Shown here one piece after another: positions 7,831 through 17,458 of a stretch of DNA of 54,707 nucleotides. The stretch is from NCBI RefSeq assembly GCF_010365105.1, contig NZ_JAAFGZ010000001.1:261543-316249 (forward strand), read 5' to 3'. The translations under genes and the position numbers were made by a program. The notes beneath the pieces are model-generated. The model was not told the DNA's origin, searched no databases, and was given only the letters and a program-made list of their open reading frames with translations. Numbering within the stretch: the first letter of the stretch is position 1; each line of letters opens with the position of its first letter. The stretch comes from Polaromonas sp. Lineage in GTDB: Bacteria > Pseudomonadota > Gammaproteobacteria > Burkholderiales > Burkholderiaceae_C.

Positions 7831-10064
7831 CAGGCTGCCCTCCCGGCAGGTAGTGGGTTGGATTCAAAAGCCTCGATGCCCGCGCCGATCAGGTTGAGCG
7901 GAATATCGAGCGCCCAGGCCGTGGCAACGGCGGCCAGCAGCGAAGGCTCGGAGATGCCGCTTTGGGCATGGCGCTTGCACCAGGCGCTGAGCTTGCCCAG
8001 ACCGGGCAAAAAGGACTCCGCCCCGCCGGTGGCCAGAACGACCTGGTTCTGCCGCACGTACACGGCGCGGCCGTTGCCGGCGCGGTGCGTGGCAAGGGTC
8101 GCCGCGCCCGGGTCGCTGCTGTAGAAAATCACTTCGCCGTCGCACAGCCGCTGCATTTCCACCACGCCGGCATCGGCGGCATTGAGCACCGCAGCGCCGC
8201 CCGGCAGCACCACATCGACCTGTGAGCGAAGGACCTTGAACATCTGGGCGTCGTCAAAAATGTCGAATTCTGCCAGTCCGGCAGCGCCGCCCAGGTCGGT
8301 GACCACGCCCACCTGGCAGCGGTCGTAGGCCAGTCCGGTGCGCAGGATGGTGTCGGCGCCGTTTTCAAACACCGCCGCCTGCACTGCCCGGTTGATCAGC
8401 AGGCGCTGGCCGGCTTCCCAGCTGGTGCTATCGGCGCTTTCCACGCGGCGCTGGTCCAGGAACAGCCCGTCCCGGCAGGCCAGGCCGGTGTAGCGACCCG
8501 ACAGGTGCAGCAGCCAGGCCACCAGCCGCGCAATGTGCTGCGTGCCACCCAGTCCGGCAATGCCGACGATGGGAATGCGCCCGTCGCTGCCCTGGCTGCG
8601 GTGGTCCGGCGTTTCGGCATGGCGCGCAAACAGGTGGTCGCAGATGGCCCGGCCCACGGGCCGGGGCGCGCCCTGCGCGGGCTTGAGGTGCATCAGCAGG
8701 CCGGGGCCGGCGTTGACCTCGACGATCGCGCCGCCCTGGCTGTGCAGCGGGCGCGAGATGTCCTGCGCCACCACGTCGATGCCAGCAATGTCCAGGCCCA
8801 CCACGCGGGCGGCCAGCGAGACGATGTAGTCCACTTCAGGATGCACCTCGTCGGTGCAGTCGATGGCCACGTTGCCGTTGCGCTGGATCAGCACCTCGCG
8901 GCCGGCGGCGGGAACGGCGTCGGGCGTCAGGCCCTGGCGCTGCAGTTCGAGCACGATGGCGCCGTCGGTGGCGGTGTCGATGCGGCTGAGCGGAAAATCC
9001 TCGCCCAGGCCGCGCCGGGGGTCGGTGTTGAGCTGTTCGTCGATCAGTTGTTTGATGCTCGACTGGCCGTCGCCGGTGATGGATGCCACCTCGCCGCGCG
9101 CAGCCGCCACCACGCGGCCACCGACGACCAGCAGGCGGTGTTCATGGCCGCGCACATGGCGCTCGACCATCACCTCGCTGCCTTCGGGCTCGGCCACTGC
9201 AAAGGCGGCCATCACTTCTTCACGGGTGTTCAGCTCCAGCGACACGCCCCGGCCGTGGTTGGCGTCGGACGGCTTGACGACCACCGGCAGGCCGATATCC
9301 TCTGCCGCGTCCCAGGCTTCTTCGGCGCTGTTCACGATGGTGCCTTCGGGCACCGGCACGCCGCAGCTGGCCAGCAGGCTTTTGGTCAGGTCCTTGTCGT
9401 GGGCAATGCTTTCGCCAATGGCGCTGGTCAGGTCGGTTTCGGCCGTCCAGATGCGCCGCTGGTTGGCGCCGTAGCCGAGCTGCACCAGGTTGCCGTCGTT
9501 CAGGCGGATGTGCGGAATGCCCCGGTCGGTGGCTGCGGCCACGATGGCCGCCGTGCTGGGGCCTAGGTAGCAGTCGTCGATCTGGTCGCGGATGGCCTGT
9601 ACGGCTGCCTGCACATCGGCGGCGGTGTATGGCTGGTTATTGATGGCGGCCATCAGCAGCCGGTGGCCCTCGGCCAGCGCGGTGCGGGCCACCTGCTCGT
9701 TGCGCGCCCGGAACACCATGCGGTACACACCGTGCCTGGACGTGCTGCGCGTCTGGCCAAAGCCGGTCGGCATGTCGGACAGGTTGAGCAGCTCGATCAC
9801 CACGTGTTCCAGCACATGGCCGGTCCAGGTGCCTTCGTTCAGGCGCTGCAGGAAGCCGCCGCGCTCGCCGACGCCGCAGTGGTGCTCCAGCAGCGCCGGC
9901 AGAAGGCCCAGCAGCCGGTCGTTGAAGCCGGGCAGCAGGTTGCTCGGAAAGTCTTCCAGCGCGCCCAGGTCCAGCCACACTTCCAGCACCGAGCGGTAGG
10001 TCCAGATGTTGGGTCCGCGCAGGTAGTGGATGCGCAGCAGTTTGATATCGTCCAGCTTGCTCAT
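7830..10064 (-). CDS. cphA': Cyanophycin synthetase paralogue with degenerate Mur domain
   Basis: The first gene of the cphA'-cphA pair, 744 residues from ATG 10064 (a TTG three codons earlier is possible). The N domain keeps H83-V-L-E86-H87-V-V-I-E-L, which fits a metal-dependent hydrolase site reported for CphA N domains. The ATP-grasp domain looks intact (HDKDLTKSLL, PVVVKPSDANHGRGV, VEVNAGPGLLMHLKP). In the Mur-like domain the P-loop is GLGGTQHIA from residue 504 where cphA has GTNGKTTTT, FEVARGG is replaced by FENGADT, and DHLG is gone. The C-terminal lobe of about 110 residues is absent. A tandem CphA/CphA' arrangement is known in betaproteobacteria such as Ralstonia. It resembles cyanobacterial CphA2 in having lost one ligase site, but I cannot say it shares CphA2's substrate. 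Confidence 0.88.
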   Translation of the reverse strand: MSKLDDIKLLRIHYLRGPNIWTYRSVLEVWLDLGALEDFPSNLLPGFNDRLLGLLPALLEHHCGVGERGGFLQRLNEGTWTGHVLEHVVIELLNLSDMPTGFGQTRSTSRHGVYRMVFRARNEQVARTALAEGHRLLMAAINNQPYTAADVQAAVQAIRDQIDDCYLGPSTAAIVAAATDRGIPHIRLNDGNLVQLGYGANQRRIWTAETDLTSAIGESIAHDKDLTKSLLASCGVPVPEGTIVNSAEEAWDAAEDIGLPVVVKPSDANHGRGVSLELNTREEVMAAFAVAEPEGSEVMVERHVRGHEHRLLVVGGRVVAAARGEVASITGDGQSSIKQLIDEQLNTDPRRGLGEDFPLSRIDTATDGAIVLELQRQGLTPDAVPAAGREVLIQRNGNVAIDCTDEVHPEVDYIVSLAARVVGLDIAGIDVVAQDISRPLHSQGGAIVEVNAGPGLLMHLKPAQGAPRPVGRAICDHLFARHAETPDHRSQGSDGRIPIVGIAGLGGTQHIARLVAWLLHLSGRYTGLACRDGLFLDQRRVESADSTSWEAGQRLLINRAVQAAVFENGADTILRTGLAYDRCQVGVVTDLGGAAGLAEFDIFDDAQMFKVLRSQVDVVLPGGAAVLNAADAGVVEMQRLCDGEVIFYSSDPGAATLATHRAGNGRAVYVRQNQVVLATGGAESFLPGLGKLSAWCKRHAQSGISEPSLLAAVATAWALDIPLNLIGAGIEAFESNPLPAGRAA

Positions 10065-10376
10065 GGTTGGCAAATTTGTTTAGGTCAACCGGCCGGGCCG
10101 GTGCAACGTTTTGATTCCGGTCCGGCGACATGCCGGCCAGGGGTGGATGAGAGAATCATGATCGATGGGGCTGGCCTCATTGTGACGCTTTGCGAATTCG
10201 GGATGACACGGGCTGGGCCTGCCATCGGCACCTGGGGGTCAATCTCGCGGGCGGAGCCGACCGCTTGGGCGAAAATCCAGGTTTTGAATGCCTTTCGCAC
10301 CGCGCCCGTACGCTTCGGGGGTGTCGGACCTGCCACCGGCAAGACGGTCACGACCGGAAAATGAATTCGAGACAAC
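10065..10376. promoter_or_regulatory. Divergent intergenic region, cphA' and ABC exporter
   Basis: This 312-base stretch separates the cphA'-cphA operon from the divergent ABC exporter-DUF1854 pair and should hold both promoters. I see no credible gene in it. A small palindrome ATCATGAT occurs near 10155. I cannot place -35/-10 boxes with confidence. Confidence 0.5.
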
Positions 10377-12770
10377 ATGCAACATCAGCACCCTGTGGAA
10401 GATTCCAGCTCCGACGACCCGGCACTCGCAGGGCTTGTGTCACAACTGGCAACCCAAGAGAACGTTTTGTGTACCTTGCTGGTTGACCTGGACCCGACGC
10501 TGCATTTTGCCGCCGGCGCGCTGGTCCTGACGGACCGCCGCCTGCTCTCGCGCAGCGCTGCCGGCAAGTGGTCCAGCCTGTTCATGCAGAATCCTGACGA
10601 CGAGCCCATCCAGAAACTCGATTTGCGCCATTTCGACCATGCCGGTGTCGGCACGCTGGAACTGCATGATGTCCAGGGCGAGCCATCGCGGCGCCTGGCC
10701 CTGTGGCGCTTCACCCTGGGTGCGAATCCGCAGGCCTTGCGCATGGTGCGGCTGTTTGCGCTGCAACAGGCCCGTCGCCAGGCCGGCGCAGCCCGGCTCA
10801 AGGCGATTGCGCTGGACCGTGCGGGTCAGGAGATCCCTGTGTGCCCCGAATGCGATGCGCCGCTGCCGCCGGACAGTGACGAGTGCCCGGCCTGCGCCCG
10901 CGAAGTCCACACACCGCCCTCGACCTGGGTGCTGCTGCGGCTGTGGCGCTTTGCCCGGCCCTACCGCTGGCAGTTGCTGTCGGGCTTTTTGCTGACGCTG
11001 GCGTCCACCGCCGCCACGCTGGTGCCGCCTTACCTGACGATTCCGCTGATGGACGACATCCTGATCCCGTTCCAGAACGGCCAGCAGATCGAACCCGGCA
11101 AGGTCGGGATGATCCTGGGCGCGCTGCTTGCCGCTGCTCTGCTGGGCTGGGCGCTGAACTGGGCTCGCACCTATCTGCTGGCGCTGGTGTCCGAGCGCAT
11201 CGGCGCCGACCTGCGAACCGCCACGTTTGACCACCTGCTGGAGCTGTCGCTGGACTACTTCGGCGCCAAGCGCACCGGCGACCTGATGTCGCGCATCGGC
11301 TCGGAGACCGACCGCATCTGCGTGTTTTTGTCGCTGCACGCGCTGGACTTCGCCACCGACGTGCTGATGATCGGCATGACTGCCGCCATTTTGTTTTCCA
11401 TCAACCCCTACCTGGCGCTGGCCACGCTGGTGCCGCTGCCCTTTATCGGCTGGATGATCCATGTGGTGCGCGACAAGCTGCGCACCGGTTTTGAGAAGAT
11501 CGACCGCGTCTGGTCGGACGTGACGAACGTGCTGTCCGACACCATTCCCGGCATCCGGGTGGTCAAGGCGTTTGCGCAGGAAAAACGCGAGGCCGAGCGC
11601 TTTCGCGTTGTCAACCAGCTCAACCTGGCGGTCAATGACCGGCTGAACAAGGTCTGGTCGCTGTTCACGCCCACGGTATCGTTGCTGACCGAAATGGGCC
11701 TGCTGGTGGTCTGGGCCTTTGGCATCTGGCTGATGTCCAAGCAGCAGATCACGGTCGGCGTGCTGACCGCCTTCATTGCCTACATCGGGCGCTTTTACGG
11801 CCGGCTCGACTCGATGAGCCGCATCGTCTCGGTGACGCAAAAGGCGGCGGCCGGCGCCAAGCGCATCTTCGACATCCTGGACCATGTGTCCAACGTACCG
11901 GAGCCGGCGCAGCCGGTGAAGATCGACCGGCTGCAGGGCCGCATCGAGATGAAGGGGCTGGGCTTTCGCTACGGCAACCGCTCGGTGATTCGCGGGCTCG
12001 ACCTGGAAATAAAACCCGGCGAAATGATCGGCCTGGTCGGCCACAGCGGCTCGGGCAAAAGCACGCTGGTCAATCTGCTGTGCCGCTTTTACGACGTGAC
12101 CGACGGCAGCATCCAGGTCGATGGCACCGACATAAGGCGTTTTGCCGTGGCCGACTACCGGCGCCATATCGGCCTGGTGCTGCAGGAACCGTTTTTGTTC
12201 TACGGCACGATTGCCGAGAATATTGCCTACGGCAAGCCTGGCGCCACCCGCGCCGAAATCGTCGCCGCCGCGCGCGCCGCGCATGCGCACGAATTCATCC
12301 TGCGGCTGCCGCAGGCCTACGACTCGCTGGTCGGCGAGCGCGGCCAGGGCCTGTCGGGCGGCGAGCGCCAGCGCATCTCGATTGCCCGCGCCTTGCTGAT
12401 CGACCCGCGCATCCTGATCATGGACGAAGCCACCTCGTCGGTCGATACCGAGACCGAAAAGGAAATCCAGAAGGCGCTGGACAACCTGGTGCAGGGCCGC
12501 ACGACGATAGCGATTGCGCACCGTTTATCTACGCTGCGCAAGGCCGACCGGCTGGTGGTGATGGACCGTGGGCAGGTAGTTGAAGTCGGCCCGCACGACG
12601 AATTGATGGCCAGACAGGGCCACTACTGGCGGCTGTACGAGGCGCAGTCGCGCCAGGTCGATGACAAGGGCGAGGACAGCAGCGCCGCCGAAAGCAGCCG
12701 CGCCAGCAGCGTGGCAGTGGCCACGTCGCAGCTGGAGCACACCGCCCAGCGGACCGGCGGCAGCAGTTAG
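10377..12770 (+). CDS. Cyanophycin-associated ABC exporter with N-terminal zinc ribbon
   Basis: A fused-type ABC exporter half-transporter of 797 residues. Residues 1-150 form a soluble domain unlike standard exporters, followed by a zinc ribbon C156-x2-C159-x10-C170-x2-C173. The transmembrane domain spans about 185-490, and the nucleotide-binding domain has GHSGSGKST, LSGGERQR and ILIMDEATSSVD. Exporters of this kind sit beside cyanophycin synthetase genes in other proteobacteria and databases label them cyanophycin-metabolism-associated. The transported substrate is unknown, and export of cyanophycin itself is not implied. It is divergent from cphA' and followed by the DUF1854 gene after 135 bases. 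The C-terminal 60 residues are Ser/Ala-rich and probably disordered. Confidence 0.85.
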   Translation: MQHQHPVEDSSSDDPALAGLVSQLATQENVLCTLLVDLDPTLHFAAGALVLTDRRLLSRSAAGKWSSLFMQNPDDEPIQKLDLRHFDHAGVGTLELHDVQGEPSRRLALWRFTLGANPQALRMVRLFALQQARRQAGAARLKAIALDRAGQEIPVCPECDAPLPPDSDECPACAREVHTPPSTWVLLRLWRFARPYRWQLLSGFLLTLASTAATLVPPYLTIPLMDDILIPFQNGQQIEPGKVGMILGALLAAALLGWALNWARTYLLALVSERIGADLRTATFDHLLELSLDYFGAKRTGDLMSRIGSETDRICVFLSLHALDFATDVLMIGMTAAILFSINPYLALATLVPLPFIGWMIHVVRDKLRTGFEKIDRVWSDVTNVLSDTIPGIRVVKAFAQEKREAERFRVVNQLNLAVNDRLNKVWSLFTPTVSLLTEMGLLVVWAFGIWLMSKQQITVGVLTAFIAYIGRFYGRLDSMSRIVSVTQKAAAGAKRIFDILDHVSNVPEPAQPVKIDRLQGRIEMKGLGFRYGNRSVIRGLDLEIKPGEMIGLVGHSGSGKSTLVNLLCRFYDVTDGSIQVDGTDIRRFAVADYRRHIGLVLQEPFLFYGTIAENIAYGKPGATRAEIVAAARAAHAHEFILRLPQAYDSLVGERGQGLSGGERQRISIARALLIDPRILIMDEATSSVDTETEKEIQKALDNLVQGRTTIAIAHRLSTLRKADRLVVMDRGQVVEVGPHDELMARQGHYWRLYEAQSRQVDDKGEDSSAAESSRASSVAVATSQLEHTAQRTGGSS

Positions 12771-12905
12771 TGCCTGAATGAAAGACCTTTCACCCACCGC
12801 AAACTCCGGTTTGAAACCGCCCCTTTCAGGGATACAAAACGCATTCGGCACAAGGATGGCCTTTTCCGGATTTCGCTCAAGCGGTGCTTGGGCGTGGATT
12901 GAAAC

Positions 12906-13388
12906 ATGATCAATTTCATCTATACCCCCGATTTCCTGCTCAGGCGCGATGCGTCGGGCCGGCTGTGGTTCACGGACGCGCATGGCGACATCCATGACGG
13001 CGTGGTGCCGGTGCGGGCCTTTCCGCTGGCCGCGCCCGAGGAGTGCATTTCGCTGGTCGGCACCGACGGCCATGAGCTGGTCCTGATCGAGCGGCTGGCC
13101 GATGTGCCGGCCGGCCCGCAGGCGCTGCTGCGCGAAGAGCTGGCACTGCGCGACTTCATGCCCGAAATCCGGCGGCTGGTCAGCGTGTCCTCGTTCGGCA
13201 CGCCCAGCGTCTGGACGGTGGAGACCGACCGGGGCAACACGGCCTTCGTGCTCAAGGGCGAGGAAGACATTCGCCGCATCAAAGGCAGCGCCCTCCTGAT
13301 TGCCGGCAGCGAAGGCGCGCAGTACAGCATTGCCGACATGACCGCGCTGGACAAGGCGTCGCGCCGGCTGCTGGAGCGGTTTCTTTAA
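12906..13388 (+). CDS. DUF1854 family protein, cyanophycin-associated
   Basis: A 160-residue soluble protein without signal peptide or membrane segment. It begins with NFIYTPDFLLRRDASGRLWF and contains FPLAAPEECISLVGTDGHEL and ELALRDFMPEIRRLVSVSSFGTPSVWTVETDRG, the pattern of DUF1854. This family occurs next to the zinc-ribbon ABC exporter and cphA genes. In some genomes it appears as a domain of the exporter N-terminus, so it may be a soluble partner of the transporter. The biochemical function is not known. ATG 12906 is the first start in frame. Confidence 0.82.
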   Translation: MINFIYTPDFLLRRDASGRLWFTDAHGDIHDGVVPVRAFPLAAPEECISLVGTDGHELVLIERLADVPAGPQALLREELALRDFMPEIRRLVSVSSFGTPSVWTVETDRGNTAFVLKGEEDIRRIKGSALLIAGSEGAQYSIADMTALDKASRRLLERFL

Positions 13389-13440
13389 AGCGGAACCCGT
13401 TTGACTGGCCATCACGGTATGCAAGACATCCAGCATTTTT

Positions 13441-13502
13441 TGCTACTGAATTAATAGCTGATAGCGAAGATGCAGCGCGCGCAACAAGCCTGTTTGATGC
13501 GC
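13441..13502. repeat. Dispersed GCTAT/ATAGC repeat, copy 2
   Basis: Starts TGCTACTGAATTAATAGCTG and ends in AACAAGCCTGTTTGATGCGC. It matches copy 1 (5101) at both ends with a diverged centre. It lies between the DUF1854 gene and maeB. Just beyond, near 13577-13597, CCTTCCCC / GGGGAAAGG can form a hairpin without a T run. Confidence 0.6.
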
Positions 13503-13609
13503 GCATCTTCAATCCCGCAACCCGACCGTTCAGGTCTGGCCTGAAGCACAAATTCGGGCAAGCCCCCATCCCAACCTTCCCCCAGCGGGGAAAGGAGCAA
13601 GTCAGGCCC

Positions 13610-15907
13610 TCAGCGCCCCGCGCCCGCGTTGGCCACGGCCAGCGCCGTCATGTTCAGGATGCGCCGCACCGTGGCCGAGGGCGTCATGACATGCACCGTG
13701 GCAGCCGCGCCCAGCAGGATGGGCCCGATGGTGATGCCTTCGCCGCCGGTGACTTTCAGCACGTTGAACAGGATGTTGGCCGCATCGAGGTTGGGGCAGA
13801 TCAGGATGTTGGCTTCGCCCGTGAGCGTGGTGTCCATCAGCGAGTTGCGGCGAATGGTTTCCGACAGGGCCGCGTCGCCATGCATTTCACCGTCGCATTC
13901 GACGTCCGGGGCCATCTGGGTGAACAGCTCGCGGGCGCGCCGCATCTTCAGGGCGGAAGCCCGCTTGGACGAGCCGTAGTTGGAATGCGACAAAAACGCC
14001 ACCTTGGGCGGCAGGCCGAAGCGCCGCACTTCCTCGGCGGCCATCAGCGCAATGCTGGCCAGCAGTTCGGCACTCGGGTCTTCGTTGACAAAGGTGTCGG
14101 CGATGAACAGCGTGTGCTTGGGCAGCATCAAGGCATTGAGCGCGGCAAAACCGGGCGCGCCGTCCTTCAGGCCGATGATGTCGCGGATATGGTCCAGGTG
14201 CACGTCGAAGCGCCCGTGCAGGCCGCACAGCATGGCGTCGGCGTCGCCCAGGTGAACCATCAGCGCGCCAATGCTGGTGGTTGATCGGCGCACTGCGGCC
14301 TTGGCGGCTTCGGGGCTGATACCTTCGCGGCCCAGCAGCCGGTGGTAGGTTTCCCAGTACTGGCGAAAGCGCGAGTCGTCCTCGGGGTTGACGCATTCGA
14401 CATCCTTGCCCAGCCGCATGCGCAGGCCGGCTTTCAGGATGCGCGCCTCGATCACGGCCGGTCGGCCGATCAGGATCGGCGTGGCGATGCCGTCGTCGAG
14501 CGCCAACTGGGCGGCTCGCAGCACGCGCTCGTCCTCGCCCTCGGCATAGGCCACGCGCTTGGCGGTGGCGGCGCGGGCGGCGCCGAACACCGGACGCATC
14601 AGCATGCCGGTGGAATAGACAAAGCGGCTCAGGCTCTGGCGGTAGGCTTCCATGTCCTGGATCGGCCGCGTGGCCACGCCCGAGGCCTCGGCGGCCTTGG
14701 CCACGGCCGGGGCGATGCGCAAGATCAGCCGCGAGTCGAACGGCGTCGGGATCAGGTAGTCGGGGCCAAAGGACAGTTCCTGCCCGGCATACGCACGCGC
14801 CACTTCCTCGCTGATGTCGGCCTTTGCCAGGTTGGCGATCTCGCGCACGCAGGCGAGCTTCATTTCCTCGGTGATCTTGCTCGCGCCGCAGTCGAGCGCG
14901 CCGCGGAAGATGTACGGGAAGCACAGCACGTTGTTGACCTGGTTCGGGTAGTCCGAGCGGCCGGTGGCAATGATGCAGTCGGGCCGCACGGCCTTGGCCA
15001 GCTCGGGCCGGATTTCAGGCTCCGGATTGGCCAGCGCCAGGATGATGGGGCTCTTGGCCATGGTCATGACCATGTCCTGCGTCAACACGCCGGGCGCCGA
15101 GCAGCCCAGGAACACGTCGGCGCCATTGACCGCGTCGGCCATGCTGCGTTCTGCACCAGTCTGTGCGTAACGCGCTTTTGACTCGTCAAAACCGCCAGGC
15201 CGGCCTTCGTAAATCACACCCTTGGAGTCGCAGACAAAGATGTTTTCAACACGCACGCCCAGTCCGACCATCACGTCCAGGCAGGCCAGCGCCGCCGCGC
15301 CCGCACCCGACACCGCCACGCGCACCTCGCCGATCTCCTTGCCGACCAGTTCCAGGCCGTTGAGCAGCGCGGCCGACGAGATGATGGCGGTGCCGTGCTG
15401 GTCGTCATGGAACACAGGGATGTTCATGCGCTCGCGCAGCTTTTTCTCGATGTAGAAGCACTCCGGCGCCTTGATGTCTTCCAGGTTGATGCCGCCCAGC
15501 GTCGGCTCCATGGCGGCAATGATGTCCACCAGCTTGTCGGGGTCGTTCTCGTTCAGCTCGATGTCGAACACGTCGATGCCGGCGAATTTCTTGAACAGGC
15601 AGCCCTTGCCTTCCATCACCGGTTTGGCGGCCAGCGGGCCGATGTTGCCCAGCCCCAGCACGGCGGTGCCGTTGGTGATCACGCCGACCAGGTTGCCGCG
15701 CGAGGTGAAGTCATGCGCCAGCGACGGGTCGGCCTGGATGTCCAGGCAGGGGTAGGCGACGCCGGGCGAATAGGCCAGCGACAGGTCGCGCTGGTTGGAC
15801 AGGGGCTTGGTCGCATTGACCGAAATCTTGCCGCGCGTGGGCAGGCGGTGGTAGTCGCGCGCGGCTTCGCGCAGGGCCAGTTCGGCGGGGGAAAGGGCTT
15901 TGTCCAT
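13610..15907 (-). CDS. maeB: NADP-dependent malic enzyme MaeB
   Basis: Converts malate to pyruvate and CO2, reducing NADP. The 765-residue protein is the long MaeB form: an N-terminal malic enzyme ([48 protein letters not shown]) to about residue 430, then a phosphotransacetylase-like domain (from about 440; [38 protein letters not shown]). The PTA-like domain is regarded as regulatory, responding to acetyl-CoA. ATG 15907 is preceded by AGGAGACACC, a good ribosome site; the longer in-frame reading to 15964 is not needed. No operon partner is evident. Confidence 0.95.
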   Translation of the reverse strand: MDKALSPAELALREAARDYHRLPTRGKISVNATKPLSNQRDLSLAYSPGVAYPCLDIQADPSLAHDFTSRGNLVGVITNGTAVLGLGNIGPLAAKPVMEGKGCLFKKFAGIDVFDIELNENDPDKLVDIIAAMEPTLGGINLEDIKAPECFYIEKKLRERMNIPVFHDDQHGTAIISSAALLNGLELVGKEIGEVRVAVSGAGAAALACLDVMVGLGVRVENIFVCDSKGVIYEGRPGGFDESKARYAQTGAERSMADAVNGADVFLGCSAPGVLTQDMVMTMAKSPIILALANPEPEIRPELAKAVRPDCIIATGRSDYPNQVNNVLCFPYIFRGALDCGASKITEEMKLACVREIANLAKADISEEVARAYAGQELSFGPDYLIPTPFDSRLILRIAPAVAKAAEASGVATRPIQDMEAYRQSLSRFVYSTGMLMRPVFGAARAATAKRVAYAEGEDERVLRAAQLALDDGIATPILIGRPAVIEARILKAGLRMRLGKDVECVNPEDDSRFRQYWETYHRLLGREGISPEAAKAAVRRSTTSIGALMVHLGDADAMLCGLHGRFDVHLDHIRDIIGLKDGAPGFAALNALMLPKHTLFIADTFVNEDPSAELLASIALMAAEEVRRFGLPPKVAFLSHSNYGSSKRASALKMRRARELFTQMAPDVECDGEMHGDAALSETIRRNSLMDTTLTGEANILICPNLDAANILFNVLKVTGGEGITIGPILLGAAATVHVMTPSATVRRILNMTALAVANAGAGR

Positions 15908-16127
15908 GGTGTCTCCTGACTTTTTGTTGAACACGTGCTGATGAAAAAGCAAAGGGTACTGCAAATGCGCGGGGTTTCATGCTGGACTGTTGCGGGTTGT
16001 TGTCTGGAGACGGTCCGAAGCGATTTTTTTAGCGCAAGCCGGGCGCCTGCTGCATACGCGGACCCGTCATGCCGTCGTCACCGACCGAGGCGACAATCCG
16101 GCCACTCGCAACTTTTTTCGCCTCACC

Positions 16128-17144
16128 ATGCCTCTCGATTCAAAAGCCGTCCTGCGCCGTCGCCAGGCGCTGGTGCTGTCAGTCGCCAGCACGGCCAGCC
16201 TCTGGATGCCGGCCGCGCTGGCGCAAGGCGCGTCCACGCCTTCGGCGGCTTACCCGGAACGCCCCGTCCGCATCGTCGTGCCCTTTGCCCCTGGCGCGGG
16301 CACCGATGCGATGGCGCGGCTGGTGGCTCAAAAGCTTGGCGAGGTCATGAACGCGGCGTTTGTGGTTGACAACCGCGCAGGCGCCTCCGGCGCCATCGGC
16401 ACGCAATATGTGGCGCAAGCACCCGCCGACGGCTACACGCTGCTGCTGGCGGCGTCGCCCTTCACCACCGTGGCCGCGTCGGTGCCTGGCGCCCACTACG
16501 ACCCGCTGCGCCAGTTCACGCCGGTCGGCATGATTGCCACCGGGCCGCTGGTCTGGGCGGCCAACACTGCGCTGCCCGCCAGCAGCATGCAGGAACTGAT
16601 CGCGCTGGCCCGGCGGCAACCCGGCCTGCTCAATTACGGCTCGGCCGGCGCCGGCGGCGTGAACCACCTGGTGCTCGAACTGCTCAAGGCACGCACCGGC
16701 ACCTTCATCACGCACATTCCCTACCGGGGCGTGGCGCCGGCGACGATGGACATGATTGGCGGGCAGATCCAGCTGGTCACCGGCACCATTCCGGCCTTGC
16801 TGCCGTTTATCAAGAACGGCAGTGTCAAGCCACTGGCAGTGACCAGCGCCAAGCGCTCCAGCGCACTGCCGGACGTGCCCAGCATGTCGGAAGCCGGCCT
16901 GCCGGGCATTGACGTGGTGAACTACTTTGCCCTGATGGCACCGGCCGGCACTCCTGCAGCCATCGTCAACAGCCTGAATGCGGCGATCAACAGGGTCGTC
17001 GCACTGCCCGAAGTGCTGGCCCGCTTCAAGGCCGACGCCGTCGAAGCCGCGCCCGGCTCGCCCGCGCTGCTCGGCCACTTCATCGAAGCCGATTACCGCG
17101 CCTGGCGCAACGTGGTGAAAACGCAGAACCTGAAGATCGAGTAG
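16128..17144 (+). CDS. Bug-type tripartite tricarboxylate transporter binding protein
   Basis: A periplasmic solute-binding protein of 338 residues in the Bug/TctC family, which is greatly expanded in Burkholderiales. It has a signal peptide (RRRQALVLSVASTASLWMPAALAQ, cleavage near residue 33), then YPERPVRIVVPFAPGAGTDAMAR, VVDNRAGASGAIGTQYVAQAPADGYTLL and AVTSAKRSSALPDVPSMSEAGLPG, all characteristic. Such proteins bind carboxylates, and many have no neighbouring membrane components, as here. The substrate cannot be read from sequence. ATG 16128 is chosen because it directly precedes the signal peptide. Confidence 0.92.
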   Translation: MPLDSKAVLRRRQALVLSVASTASLWMPAALAQGASTPSAAYPERPVRIVVPFAPGAGTDAMARLVAQKLGEVMNAAFVVDNRAGASGAIGTQYVAQAPADGYTLLLAASPFTTVAASVPGAHYDPLRQFTPVGMIATGPLVWAANTALPASSMQELIALARRQPGLLNYGSAGAGGVNHLVLELLKARTGTFITHIPYRGVAPATMDMIGGQIQLVTGTIPALLPFIKNGSVKPLAVTSAKRSSALPDVPSMSEAGLPGIDVVNYFALMAPAGTPAAIVNSLNAAINRVVALPEVLARFKADAVEAAPGSPALLGHFIEADYRAWRNVVKTQNLKIE

Positions 17145-17262
17145 CTCGCAGATTGGGAAATCAAGTAACAACAGCAGCCTGAAGTGCCAAGTGCGCGAAG
17201 CCAGGTCATCCACCCAACTCAGCAAACCACACGAAGTGGGAAGCGTGGGGGCAATGACCCAC

Positions 17263-17457
17263 CAGCAGGGGCCGCGGAACTGGCTTTGCCAGGCCGCAGG
17301 CGAAGCGCCGCCTCGTAGGGCAGCGCAGTACGCTAAGCGACAAGCGTGGAGGCGAGACGCTCCAGCCAGCAGAGGCTGCGGAGCTGGCTTTGCCAGGCCG
17401 CAGGCGCAGCGCCGCCTCGTAGGGCAGCGAACCACACGCAGTGGGGAGCGTGGGGGC
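17263..17457. repeat. Tandem pair of GC-rich dispersed repeats
   Basis: Two imperfect copies of about 90 bases (17263-17353 and 17367-17457). Each runs CAGCAG-GGCNGCGGA..CTGGCTTTGCCAGGCCGCAGGCG-AGCGCCGCCTCGTAGGGCAGCG and ends in a GTGGRGGC-type block. The core GGCTTTGCC / GGCCGCAGGC is partly self-complementary. The second copy ends two bases before the stop codon of the next gene. A third copy lies inside xdhA near 31629-31719. The rest of the 314-base gap (17145-17262) holds no gene that I can see. Confidence 0.75.
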
Positions 17458-17458
17458 T

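Noticed and set aside
5179..8124. A 981-codon open frame on the plus strand antisense to the cyanophycin synthetases
   Set aside because: It lies opposite a clearly recognised gene, has a His/Ala/Gly-rich composition with no domain, and results from the codon bias of high-GC DNA.
10440..12521. A 693-codon minus-strand frame
   Set aside because: It is antisense to the ABC exporter, whose Walker and signature motifs are intact; the translation resembles no protein.
17263..17457. CRISPR array
   Set aside because: Only two long imperfect units without regular spacers or cas genes.
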